NCBI GenBank assembly: GCA_944470555.2 | Contig: OX104127.1 | Span: forward strand, 50,334,934 to 50,398,933 | Direction: 5' to 3' | Length of the DNA: 64,000 nt | Source of the DNA: Heterobilharzia americana | Taxonomy: Eukaryota > Platyhelminthes > Trematoda > Strigeidida > Schistosomatidae | In this document: in pieces, positions 48,501 through 60,379 of the stretch | Numbering within the stretch: the stretch's first letter is position 1 | Layout: the number at the start of each line of letters is the position of its first letter | Position numbers and translations under genes: made by a program | The notes under the pieces: model-generated | Told to the model about the DNA's origin: nothing | Database searches by the model: none | Seen by the model: the letters and a program-made list of their open reading frames with translations, nothing else

Positions 48501-48721
48501 CCAATTTAGTTCAGATCACTTGAATCTGACTAGCTGACTTGTTTGAACCGGCATACCTAGAATAGAATGAACAACGTGCAAATGATTTCTAAACTGAACG
48601 GTTCAAGTTGACATTTCTCACACCTGACTAGCTTTTCAGCTGGGCAGCTTTGGTATCAACAGGGTTTCCACTACAGATCACTCAGCTGAGATCACAAGGT
48701 ATGATCTCTGACACAAAAATG

Positions 48722-48890
48722 TCATGAAATAATGGAAGATAATACTGCTGTGCAACTTGAGTAGTTAAAAACCACTCAGACTGATCCGCAGTGTCTCGCC
48801 AGTCAGATCAGATTGATGTAAACACTGGATGACTGTTTCGCTAGCTTTCTGGTCGAGCTTATCAGAGATGTGTCCGGACAAAACCAAAAA
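48722..48890 (+). repeat. direct repeat, second copy
   Basis: Second copy, with cttgagtagttaaaaaccac at 48756 and gagcttatcagagatgtgtccgg at its end. The 230 bp between the copies also contain phrases on the same theme (gacttgtttgaaccggc; tcagctgagatcac), suggesting an old tandem of about 395 bp. Confidence 0.65.
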
Positions 48891-50049
48891 TAACTGTTTA
48901 TAGTTTCTGATACAGAATTGATAGTTAGCACTATATAAGTTCGCCAATAACAAAAGTTTCAGTTAAAGAAGAAGTGTATAACTTATCTACATTTACCGAA
49001 GCTTTTCCTTGGTGAACCCCCACAATTTATTACCATGACTTTTTATTTCTCATTGTTTATCCATTTGAATCAAGTTGATTTGCATTTACTAGCATATGAG
49101 CCATGTGTGGATACCTCGATACAGGCATTGATTCCATTTCGAGAATGAATGGTCAGTAGCGCTGGAATTTAAGATATGGATCTTTTCGTATTTAGGACTG
49201 TTCAGCTAGATATGCCTGCATCTTAAAGAAGGGGATGAGTCTTCGATGAAAACGATTACTCGCTGAAATGTTGATATATCCATCCGATGATTCCCGAATC
49301 CGACAAAACCCATGTCCTTGGACTCATTGCTAGTTAATATCCGTCTCTAATATTCTCATGCAAGAATAGTGGAATGGGTTTCTAAAGACTTGGTAGCCTT
49401 TTAAGCTGTCGGAATTCCTATCAGTTTGCTGCCAGCTCCTCAGCTAAATGGTAAGGGGATCCAGTTACTTATTCCGGTAGTCTTTGTTGTTGAGGGAGCT
49501 GTAAGAAGAGATGTTAACTGAGCCCTGAGAAAGGTGAATCCCTTTTTTTGTCCGGTGACTGACTTCATTAGCTCGAACTAGACTGGTTAACCTCAACTAT
49601 TTTTTTTCCGGAGGACGCAGGGAGTCACGGCGACTCTCAGAGGTAAACTTTAATCGAGAAGATTTGCATGGAACAGAGAATAACAGTTTGTAACTAATAC
49701 AGTGAATTAGACAGGGATGTTTTGCACACAAAATATCATCGACTACAGAAACTAAGCATTAATGATTCAAAGTAGGTCCCGGTGGTTTAACTGCAAAGGT
49801 TTAATTTTTTGAATTTGATAACTTGGACAGCTTTCTAGCCATCATGTAATATTAACTACCTAATTCCGTATAACTGATCATATTTATTCAAATGATATCT
49901 GTATACTAATGTATAATAGAGTTTGGATGATAGTGAACTACTTTATCCACGAAATATATTCACGTATACCATCAAACTGTGATATCATATTTGTAAAAGA
50001 AGACTAAATACTACTTAGCGTTAAATTCAGTGTGACTACCAATGATGAA
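48891..50049. other. unannotated; weak SMalpha trace
   Basis: At 49150-49225 (minus) a few SMalpha words survive (gatgcaggcatatc, ctggatgtt-like). The rest is unrecognised. Confidence 0.35.
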
Positions 50050-50130
50050 TAGTGGCTAGTAGTGGAAGCCAGGAGACATGTTTCATCCCACTTAGGGCTC
50101 CCCAGCTGGGTGTACCTGCTCCAAATCAAT
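50050..50130 (-). repeat. SMalpha hammerhead fragment
   Basis: The minus strand reads gcaggtacacccag, CTGGGGA (core changed), a short stem II, GAAAC and ctcctggcttccactactag. Only the hammerhead end of a unit is present; core mutations make it inactive. Confidence 0.6.
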
Positions 50131-52740
50131 TCTATCCAATCAACGATGTAGATGGACAAGCTATAGAAGTAAACAATTTGACTACTTTTATCATACACCG
50201 TTTAAATCTTGCAACATAGTTCTATATACCCTAGTAGTATTAAAATTATTTTCCTTTTTCATTCTACGTATAACTAATTGATAATGTAATATGACGGACT
50301 AGTATCCACACAGATGATATCTGTAAAACAAGCAGCCAAAATAATGGTCCATCCTGCTCCACATTCAGAGATCCTTTTCTCTAGTACGTTGTATGTACAT
50401 ATAAGCAACAGCCATGTTTCTGCTTGTCACTTCGATTGAGTCCATAAACTTGCTAATCCATTGTTTGTTTCGTCTACTATTAAACAAACTAACAGGGGCT
50501 TAGGAAAAAGCTGCCTGTTATGCATTATTTCGCCAGTCTTTTATTCGTCAGAATTCATGTTTTGTAGCCCAATAACAATAAGCTCATGGCACAGATAGTA
50601 TAAGCAATTAACAGAGAACATATAAACAGAATATAATCAGTATGTTATTAATAAAACAAAAATTTGAGCGGATACATATTTTCAGTAAAATGTCATCAGG
50701 CTTCATCTAAAACTACAATATTTCTAGAATCGAAATATAGACGTATCATTGTGGCTGCATAATTTTGAAGAGCGATGGCCAAATTCATTCCTGACTAATC
50801 TTTTGAATTAGAATGGCCTTAAAGTGTAGTTTATCTGAAGGAAATGTATACATAGAAACTATCATTTATAGTCAAAACAGGAAGTGAGTCTGGGAAGATT
50901 AAAAGCGTAATGATAACTCATGAATATTCGGCGATAATATAGAATGCATTTACTTGTTTAAACCTAAAATATACATTCTCAGAAGAACAGGTAACAAAAA
51001 CAGACCATATAACTACTCCCATTTAAGCGATACAGTTTATAATGGAATTATTTAGTATCCAAATCAGTTCAGCTTAAATTAAGTGACGACCAGTAGCGCT
51101 CAAGTAAGTACTGACCAATCAGAATGAAGGACATCAAGGACAACGCAATAAATAAGAAAAATGGCATTTTATTTACAATTTATGAATCCGTTTATGTGAG
51201 AAATAAAGATAACTAGATTTTCTACAGGCTTATCATCTCTGAAACCCTACCATTGTCTTTATTGCCACTCATCTATTTGAGAGCATATCATTACCCCTTG
51301 CGATCCTGTTAAAGTTCTTAAGAACTTTCTACGCTAACTCCACATATTTTCAGCGTGTTTATGCGCACTTCAGCTATCGAATCAGTGAAATGCTTTCTGT
51401 GAGCAGTTATTTGATGGAGGTGACATATTTCAGATAACGGCATGTGCCACTTCCAATCATCTGGGTATATTGTAGTTACCGATTCTACCCATATTTCTGT
51501 AGCTGGTAAGATAGATTCTTCTGATCAGTTCTTTATTTACTGAAAATGAACTTTCTTCGTATTTTGATCACATATGTTAAGAATCTGTGATTTATCAAGA
51601 CATGTCTGTGTATCTCACCCTGTGCTATTTAAGCTATCTTCTTTGGTTATAATTACATTTCTGAGCAAAATATTTATCCGTTTCTGCCATATTACCCAAT
51701 CCTTCAAACTTCACATCCAAACTGTAACAGCAGTGCTGATACCTCTGCATTACAGGAACTTCTGTAATACCTACCACGGCTCCTGTTGATATTACTGATG
51801 TTTCCAACAACCCAACGTGATATAACGTCTTTGTTTGTTGGAGTTAAATTAGACTTTTCGAAAAACGACCCAGTTTTCGGAGCTGTCTTCTTGTAACAGC
51901 TGGGACAAAGAAAGACAAAACGGTCTAACAATACCTCGTTTAAGATTTAAGCTCCCCGCAAAGAATCCAAATCTCTGCAAATAACGTATTCTTAAACTGA
52001 AGAAATAGCTCCATTTACTCATGAATTAGGAGAACAAGATTTTTATCAGTGAAAAGAAATACTTCTCAACAATTTACTTATTACCTGTGCAGTAGAACTT
52101 GTAATCGGTAAAGTATCAGATAAATGTGTTAAAAAGTTGCGCAGTCAATTTATACATGGTAGTGGTGATTGTGGTAGGAATTGTTTAGATGGAAGAAATA
52201 GAAAATGGGTCAATGAAAGGGGAACGAGTTGGTTTCAAGTTATGAGATTGCGGTCAATTGCTGTCAAAGAAGTGTAAAATAATAGTAGTAATAACAACAA
52301 TAATAATATAACTGAAGTGTAAAAATTGAAGTGAAATGAAACTGACAAACCAATCAGAGTGAATTATTGTGAATACGGTAGACATAGGGGTTTCTTAAAG
52401 CGCTCTTGAATGCATAATTTCTGAATTTGTTCATGTATAACTAATATTTTAGCTACGCATAAGTGGTGGGAATGTGAACTTTTGGGGTAGTTCAATTTAA
52501 CTTTGTAAATTAATCTAAAGGATGAATCTGGAGGAACTGAATGACTTAACTTCACTAGGCGTTCAAATGTGGATGAAGTTGTTGTTCTTTATCCGCTTCT
52601 GGTTAGTCAAACCGGGTAGTTTTGATGTTTTTGTAATCTTTGAGCTGAATAGGTCAACAGTGAAGGCTTTTTTTTTTATCATTTTAGTGAATTTCATTAT
52701 TCCAATGAAGCGCGTTTTCGAAGGGTCTGCTTATGACATC
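50131..52740. other. unannotated AT-rich sequence
   Basis: Open frames to 76 codons without motifs (for example 51574, 52522). Nothing recognised. Confidence 0.4.
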
Positions 52741-52744
52741 GAAC

Positions 52745-53490
52745 ACATTTAGACCTACAAGAGTTTATGACTTTGTAGATATACAGTTGTGGACATAGGA
52801 GACATCCTATCCTTCATACGTTGTCGAATCAAATGATGGCTCGAAAAAATCACTCTCGGTCTAGCAGAATGAAAGGTATTATTGTTGCACTTGGACAGAC
52901 GGCTCTTCAACACTTCAGATATCTCTTTTCTCTGACATCACGTTTAGGAAGCAAAATGATGAGTTTAATTCTTCTTCTACAGTGAATTTCATAGACGGGT
53001 GACAATCATCAAATTTTCTAAGCAGTTCATCAACTAGACATGTTTTGTCACAAGTAAGAATAGCATCGTCTGCATACCTTCTATGCAGATACAGTTCTGA
53101 GATTATATCTTTTAGTGGCCTATTTTCGAGCCTCACTATGAAGATATCAACTAAGACGGTGACCGCATTGCAACTCCGTTTGTTTGATTATAAATCACAT
53201 CAGTAAATCTGAACTATGTATTAAACTTACATCATAATATGAGCTCTTTTAATTAGGTCATTGGTAGTTCAATGTTCGCATTATTAGACTCGATGTACTC
53301 GCTTAGATAATAAGCAGTTTCAAAAAGTGTAAATAAAAAGAAAGCATTAAGTAGTGTCATACGCTTACCCGCTACTTTGATTTTTTCGATGAAGAGAATA
53401 AAACCAAATGTATTAGGAAGACTGCATCTACATAGACTCAGCCTCAAAGATTCAAGAATTTCAGCAAGCCACTTCGCCAATTAATGATAT
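52745..53490 (-). pseudogene. Penelope-like retroelement, reverse transcriptase remnant
   Basis: On the minus strand the frame 53480-53253 begins MAKWLAEILESLRLSLC, then FGFILFIEKIKVAGKRMT, and LFETAYYLSEYIES. This is the N-terminal RT region of Penelope-like elements; the expected SLDV.SLFTN motif A reads LLNAFFLFTL, so the catalytic aspartate is gone. Further on come QTNGVAMRSPS (family GVAMGSPLGP) and, after a frameshift, DIFIVRLENRPL. Then RRYADDAILT with YADD intact (frame 53136-52915), MKFTVEEELNSSFCFLNV, and a later stretch RVIFSSHHLIRQRMKDRM leading towards where a GIY-YIG domain would start. That domain is not found. Frameshifts and the lost aspartate make it non-functional. Confidence 0.8.
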
Positions 53491-54329
53491 GCTTCAGTTT
53501 AATTATCATCATTTTACACTTTTTTCATAGCACTTAATTCTTATCTCATCATCTGGAGTCAATTTGTTTGACTTTCATTAACCCATTTTCCATTTCTTTT
53601 AACTGAACAAATCCCACCATCACTATCAAATATATTCTTTGTCATAATTCACCAACAAGTGTGCAGTGTCAACTATATGGTAAATGGAAGTACATGAATG
53701 ACCTCGATGTATAGCATCTGCAGCCTAATTGGTCGTTCTGAATGTTTCCCATCAGTAAATTTTAGTTCAAACCCAACTTAATAAAGGAACAAGCAATTGC
53801 TTTAGATGTTTTCTGAACAGTCAGCCTCAGTGGTATGTAGAAGGAGAATCTTTCCTGCTGTGATATATGGTTAGTCTCCAGCACGGCCAGTATTGATTAA
53901 AAGCAATTAAAGAAATCTACCAATAATATTCACCTTAGATCAGATCAGCTACAGTGGTAGACAGTCTATAACACTATTTGACTGGGGCCTGTCATTGCAT
54001 CCGAGGTGACTTTGTTTTGTTTATACAACTACTTGATGTGCTTCCACTCCTACTGCATTCAAACAATAGATACCTAAAATAAAGACGATAATTTTAGCTA
54101 GACTAAGCATATAGCTTTTTTGCAATCGAATAAGGATCATAACGTCCGTTATTTAGATCGAATAATGTTCACATAACTGTTGCAAAAAAAACACAAAGTA
54201 ACAAAGTATACCAACTAATTAACAGAACAATATACGTGAAACTGATTACAACAATTTGTTTTCAGCTGAACGAAATTGAAATGAATTACCTGACTGTAAA
54301 TAACATCATCTTAAACACATCTTCGCATC
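53491..54329. other. unannotated sequence
   Basis: No coding or repeat signature recognised. It could contain the 5' part of the Penelope-like element in unrecognisable form. Confidence 0.3.
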
Positions 54330-54620
54330 TACTAGCTTGTTGGAGGAAATCAGGCGAAAGCCCCCCACCTAAATTTCATGCTTATTGACGCGCACCATCA
54401 GGATGTATCTGGAACCTTAAAGAAATCTGACGGGTACTAACAAACACGAAACCTATCTTGAGCAGGACTCCCCGAAGATTGCCTTCATTCAACTAACATC
54501 TATCAGATTTGCAGTGAAGCGATGAATCTCTTGGTTTGGTGACTACGTTACAAACGAGAACGGTCAGCGGTCAGAAATAGACAACATGATATTGATTACT
54601 TTCCAGTGACCAGTTAATGT
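54330..54620 (+). repeat. SINE-like repeat (family F), partial
   Basis: Body phrases match 29765-30060 in the same order: aggactccccgaagattg, caactaacatctatc, cagcggtcagaaatagac, aacatgatattgattac. The tRNA-like head is missing or decayed. Confidence 0.5.
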
Positions 54621-54649
54621 ATATTTTTGACTTTCAGTTGATAGTATCA

Positions 54650-54725
54650 TAGCTTAAAATCTGGACGAAACAGCTTTCCAATGCGCTCTCAGGTTTTCAA
54701 TGTTCCTTCAACTGACGAACGTCTT
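54650..54725 (+). repeat. family A SINE tail with half a hammerhead
   Basis: Contains ggacgaaacagctttcc, then aatgcgctctcaggttttc and ttccttcaactgacg. The 5' core strand is missing, so no ribozyme can form. Confidence 0.55.
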
Positions 54726-54839
54726 GTCACCTAGCCCAATGTGATATGGTAGTTCTATTAGTTGATATCATTGCTTAGCCCAGTAATCTGACACAGATAG
54801 CCGTTGTCTTCACTTGTGTATAGTTAGAGAAAGTTTAGA

Positions 54840-55040
54840 ACAATTTGATTGGTTGTGACTATCAGTGAAATCCAGGACGCACATTTCGTCCTGTCTGGGA
54901 CTGACGACTGACGAGTATCAGTCGGATGTATTTCCATCCCAGTAAGTGAAATTGTCTCCACTGAGACTCCAAACCAGTACCTATCATTCCAAACGCCAGA
55001 GCGATATCCACTAGCTCACTTCTTGTTCAACACGTATCAG
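54840..55040 (-). repeat. SMalpha-like repeat with hammerhead broken by an internal insertion
   Basis: On the minus strand the A-box area (gctagtggatatcg) and a weak B box are followed by atacatccga, then CTGAT interrupted by ctcgtcagtcgtca before GTCCC. Stem II GTCCC/AGGAC, GAAA, and GTC with ctggatttcac follow. The cleavage side is intact, while the CUGAUGA strand carries an insertion that looks like a local duplication. Confidence 0.65.
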
Positions 55041-55889
55041 TTTGGTAAAATACTTATTCGCTAGTTACTTAGTTGTTATTAAGTGTAAATCAAATAAGAA
55101 TCTATAAGTTCCTATTTATTTGTTATTACTATTTTTAAAAGCATCCTTATGTTCCCTGTTTGACTCTCTAACTTCTGGCTAACTGCGGTTGACTATTTGT
55201 AATTAAAATGTTACTGACTGGTGGTAAAACATACCAAGTTTCACTACCGGTAAAGTAGAAGTACGGGTAATATCTTTATTGTTGATGACATTTTCTTGCC
55301 GAAAAACAGTTTTTTTTAAATATCCCTCGGTTGCATGTCCTATTGGACATAATCATGAAGTTTATTAACGGTATTACCCAATTGTCTATCATTCACATTT
55401 ATTCCAAAGGAACAAAGATGTGTATTTCTCAATCTCTTTTGAAAAGATAAAGTTAAAAAGCTTACTGGTAGTGTTTTTTGTTGCTAAAAGGCACCGATGC
55501 ATATTTGAGCCATTTGAAACAGCATATCTGTAATTCAATAGTTGCGATTAGTTTCTTGGTCGATACCTGAGGTTATTTATTGAAGAGTGATTGCTTCCTT
55601 ACCTAACTCGTTGAACTTGTAAATTTCATGCACTGTCATTTATTAACATTTCATTTTGTGTGTAATAATACAGAAGAAGAATCATCCTTCATTTATTACT
55701 TTCTTCGTGTTTGAATCCATCTCACCTTATGAATTTTACATGATTGATCAATCGATCAGGTGTGATTTCCATTTGCAGCTAATTTCTTTATACTTGACTT
55801 TGATGAGGTCGGCAAAAACATTAAAGCATAAGTATTGACGGAATTCGGTCAGTAATCAAGGAATTGATCACCCTCCAGTAACCAATTTG
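55041..55889. other. unannotated AT-rich sequence
   Basis: No recognised feature. Confidence 0.35.
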
Positions 55890-56095
55890 GCCACTGAATC
55901 CAGCTCTCCAAGAGGGTATTTGCGACTCTATTAGCTAAGTGGTAATGTCTGTGACTGAGTGACACAGTTGTGAGTCTCTTACATGACATTACTATTCTAC
56001 AGGTTGTAGATACACCCAACCGATGAGTCTCAGCAAGCATAAACCGTGCATCCAACAGGACTTTCTGCAAACTGCCTCCAGTCATCTGGTATTAA
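55890..56095 (+). repeat. SMalpha-like repeat, strongly diverged
   Basis: Reads an A-box-like tagctaagtggtaatg, then ggttgtagatacaccca, CCGATGAGTCTC, a lost stem II and TAAACCGTGCATCC. The order matches SMalpha but every ribozyme element is mutated. Confidence 0.5.
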
Positions 56096-56241
56096 GTATC
56101 AGAACACTTAGACAAACTGCACTGACTTCAACATGTTACGAATAAAATAGCTTATTATGACTAAACAAAGACAGAAATGAATTATGCAACTAAGGGGGTT
56201 GTGAAATTAACTCATAATTCCATTGTCTGTCATTAGCTACG

Positions 56242-56621
56242 TACATAGCAAACCAGTCTTGATGTAAAAATATACGAAAAACGCTTGTATGCTTGAGTCA
56301 GCTCGATAGAAAATTATCGGCTAGAAAAGAAAATAATTCTGACGTTGTGCATTTTAAGTCATAAGAATTGATAGAAAATATATACAAGAACTACCAATAA
56401 TACGATTGTCTACATAAAGATACATTCAAGGAATATTCGAGAGTAGAATATGGACAACGAGAGGAGACTAATGTGCTTTGCACACTGAGAGAGATGATAC
56501 GTTGAATTACAAAATGAGTCAGAGAATTCACACTAGTTGAGATAATACGGTGGATAGAATTCAGATAATAAGGTGGTGAACATAAAATGAGAGAAATAAT
56601 AAAGTTGTATGACTTGACAAT
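56242..56621 (-). repeat. left arm of a second inverted repeat
   Basis: The reverse complement of this segment matches 56847-57224 at about 97 percent by eye, with roughly ten differences concentrated near its outer third (for example around 56335). Outer ends share tacatagcaaaccag. The 82- to 88-codon frames in the two arms give nearly the same peptide, but it is AT-rich and has no motif. I do not find a flanking target-site duplication. Confidence 0.9.
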
Positions 56622-56846
56622 GTCGGTAAAAATCAAACAAACAAAAGAACAAACGATTAAACATCATGCTTATCAACCTTTGCAAGAAATTACCATAGTG
56701 GAGAAATCTGTCTTGTTTTATGTGCATAGGTTTAGTTTGAATCGTTGAACAGTTATGGTTTCAGAGAAACGCAACAAATTTGAGTTGACCTGTTTTTATG
56801 ATTACTTTATGTGATATCTAGATATCCGCTAAGTTTTTCTTCGATT

Positions 56847-57224
56847 ATTGTCAAGTCATACAACTTTATTATTTCTCTCATTTTATGCTCATCACCTTAT
56901 TATCTGAATTCTATCCACCGTATTATCTCAACTAGTGTGAATTCTCTGACTCATTTTGTAATTCAACGTATCATCTCTCTCAGTGTGCAAAGCACATTAG
57001 TCTCCTCTCGTTGTCCATATTCTACTCTCGAATATTCCTTGAATGTATCTTTATGTAGACAATCTTATTATTGGTAGTTCTTGTATATATTTTCTATCAA
57101 TTCTTATGACTTAAATGCACAAATCAGAAATATTTTCTCTTCTAGTCGTTAATTTTCTATCGAGCTGACTCAAGCATACAAGCGTTTTTCGTATATTTTT
57201 ACATCAAGACTGGTTTGCTATGTA
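56847..57224 (+). repeat. right arm of the second inverted repeat
   Basis: Complementary partner of 56242-56621, separated by a 225-bp spacer (56622-56846) that shows no gene or repeat. Together they could form a 0.98-kb foldback structure. Confidence 0.9.
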
Positions 57225-57369
57225 GGCAGCTGATGAGAAGCCACGGGATAAGACGGGTGTAATACGCCGAACTGATGTTCCCACTTCCCGTAAATAAATA
57301 TCGATTATCATTTGACTATCTGAGATGGCCGTAGTTTGGCAGACTAGTATTTATACTGAGTGATGATTG

Positions 57370-57500
57370 CAGGTGAAATGAAGATTTGAACCTCGACCGG
57401 ATTCGAACCAGCCCCCACCGAATTTCCGGCCCGATGCTCTTCCAACCGGTCGCTGGTTCGAATCCGGCCATGGTTCAAACTTTCATTTCATCTTAAATCA
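57370..57500. repeat. palindromic tRNA-like element (two opposed B boxes)
   Basis: A B box GGTTCGAATCC occurs on both strands within about 55 bp: on the minus strand at about 57396-57406 and on the plus strand at about 57455-57465. Outward from each runs the same flank (gaacctcgaccgga / tccggccatggttc, then tttcatttcat). The loop between them is about 38 nt. It resembles two family C SINE ends (compare 9095-9300) joined head to head. Confidence 0.8.
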
Positions 57501-60379
57501 CCACCCAGTATTAATAAACATTCTTTTGTCAATATAACAGAACTTCCATGGATCCTTTTACTTAAATCTTATTTATTTTCAAATGGAAAGCAGTTATAAA
57601 GTTTAAATCAACTCACTAAAGTAATATACTTTTCTTCAGAGTATGCACCAGTAGAAACTCAATATTAGTCGAAGACAAACATTTAAACTAAAATAAAAAT
57701 GAAGTTTATGTTACAAAATAGTTTTGAAATAAGATAATAATGAAGTTGTCGGAAGGCGGTGACAGCTCACATCACAAAAAGCCACTTCATCACTCTTAAT
57801 AGTGTATTAAAGTTCCACAACTTTTCAGATGACATGTCGGAAGCAATGCCATCGAATGACAGAATTACATTTCCGCCAGTATCCGGTATATCACGTATGC
57901 TGAATAAAGTGTTACTAGCTTTAGTGGTCAACTTTCTGCTTAACTATGATGCAGTATAGGTGAAAATATGCTAAGTTTCGACTGAGAGCTAAAGTTTTCG
58001 GACTCTTCTTAAGGAAAAATGGAGATTTTTATGTTATACTGCAGATTCTGACAACAGACTTTAAAGTTACGACTCATATATGCTGAGTTTATATCTGGTT
58101 ATTTAAAGGTAAAAAGATCGAATTCAGCCTGAATCTACGCTGGAATTAGACTCTGTTCTACCAGTTGTGCCACTTCTTGTATTAATCAGCTAGAGGTGAC
58201 ATCAGGATGAAGATATGGCAATAAAGTGCATGTGCACTGCTCGTCTAGAGGTTTCACTGAAAGGAAAGAGAATTAGAAACGGTAATTAATCAATAACAAA
58301 AGCATATATACACTACTTTACGGAGTTTTTACTATGTTCTAGCTTCTAATGTTCCAGGTGGTTTCATTGTAATGTGCTGGGCTTATTTTTTCTTGTATCT
58401 TAAGACTACAAACACTGCAGGTATTCTAACCTATTACTGGAAACATACCATCAAGAGGAGAATGCAACAAAGAACTGCTTTTCGCGTTATAAACAAAAAT
58501 GCTAATAACTCTTGAGTATTTTGTCTGAACCTTCCTTTATAGTGAAAAGATATTACTTTGCTTATTTCGTAACTCTTTATAAGTGTAACCTTTTTAGCTT
58601 TTTAACACCCAGTTTCTGCCTGTCAGAACAAAATAAAATAGCATTCAGTTGTTATTATCTATCTGAAGTTTTAATTAATGGCTATAACTACTATGCATAC
58701 TTGTCCCAAATTTACAGAGATGAGAAAATATATCAACCGACTGTCTATATTGTGATTAGGATATTTTCCTACACAGGCTATTTTTAATTAGATGTAAATT
58801 GAATTGGCAGCCTGGAATACCTTTTAGGTGAAGAGTATTTATAAGTAGAAAATTCCCACCATTTTCTTATCCTACTCAAATCTCTCTGTTTAGGACACTG
58901 AAAACAGTTTATTATTATTTTTATCCATTCAGAAATCTGATTTTTCTTCTATGTCCTCACAGTGGTAGCTTTTGTCGGCAAAACCTGACTTCATTTTATG
59001 AGCTGTGAACTATTCATAAGATTATGGAATCTGTCCTATTCCTAATGACATCCTAAGATAAGCAGTCGGATGAATTCGTGAAGTGTTGTCACACAATTTT
59101 TCTGTCTACTTCTTCTGCTATAATGCATATTCGGGTAGCTGTATTTCTCAGAAACTAATTTTAACAAACAAATCACACTTCACCACAACGCCGTGGTTTT
59201 AAAAATGACATTTTTTTTAACCATAAACCACTGTTGATGAAGGAGATAGCTATCAAATACAGCCACACTCTTCCAACTGATCTTGAATTCACCTAAGAAT
59301 CCACTATATCTTGTATCCTAGTTCTGTAGACACTTTAACAAATGAGAATTTACTCACAACCGGCGCAAATCCCATAGTTTCGTTTAGGTTCAAGTAAACT
59401 TAATCTAGTCAAAGAAATCAGATTCGTTTAGTGGTGAGCAATACGATTCAACAGTAAAATATTTTTTTTCTTAATCTAAATGGTCGGTTTGTTACCGTTA
59501 CTGTTCTTTGAAAGATAGACTTTTGTAGTAATGATGATAGATTATATCTGCTACAAAACGTGAGTCCATTACCAAAATTAAAAAATGTGTAATTGGCTTT
59601 AGTTTGAACTGAAGAGGCCAACTAAAGTGCATACGCGAAATGATCTATGCCACACAATATCTATAATCTACTATGAAAAAATTCTCGATGGAGGCAAACG
59701 AAGTTGCAAAAGTCCTTCGAAATTTCAAGCTCTGTGTATTTGTTACTGGGGATGTGTTTACCATAAGTTCGAGGCAGGCAAAACTGTAGTGACACTTGGG
59801 TTGGTTTTGAAAGAGCCTATTAAGAAATTTTGTGTACTGCTTTTCAATTTCATACCCCCGTCCTTTTAAGAGTGACAGTTTAAACGATGCTCTTCGAGAT
59901 ATTTAATAGATTGGAGCATTAGTCACGTAAAGGAGGAGAAAAACCTTTGACTTTCATTTTGTAGATAGACAGATATCAACATGGGATTTAGCGTTACTGT
60001 GCAATGATCCGTTCTGCAGACTATAAAAAGTGATAAAATAAGCCAGACTGTAAATGAAGTCGTCCAGATATAATAAAAAATACTTTGAAACCTGCTGAAG
60101 TTATATCTGATCCTGGTATTTGGAATAATGTTCGAAATTTGTAACCCGGATAGTTAGGTTGGAATAGAGGTTCAGTTACTGTTTCTTAGGATCATGCGGT
60201 TGTGTTGGTTTTTCTAGAGAATGGTTTTAAGAGTCGCGTCTGATTATTACCAGAATAAATAATAAGTTATGAAAAGTAAGTGTCAACTTTTCAATTTGTG
60301 GCAAGTAAAAATGTAATTTTCTATAAGCTAGTGATTTCGTCCTTCGAAAATGTCAAGGCTAGTTAAAGTATTTTATTCC
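57501..60379. other. unannotated AT-rich sequence
   Basis: Frames at 57759, 58512 and 59627 (66-91 codons, plus) show no known domain and are probably chance. No SINE boxes recognised. Confidence 0.4.
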
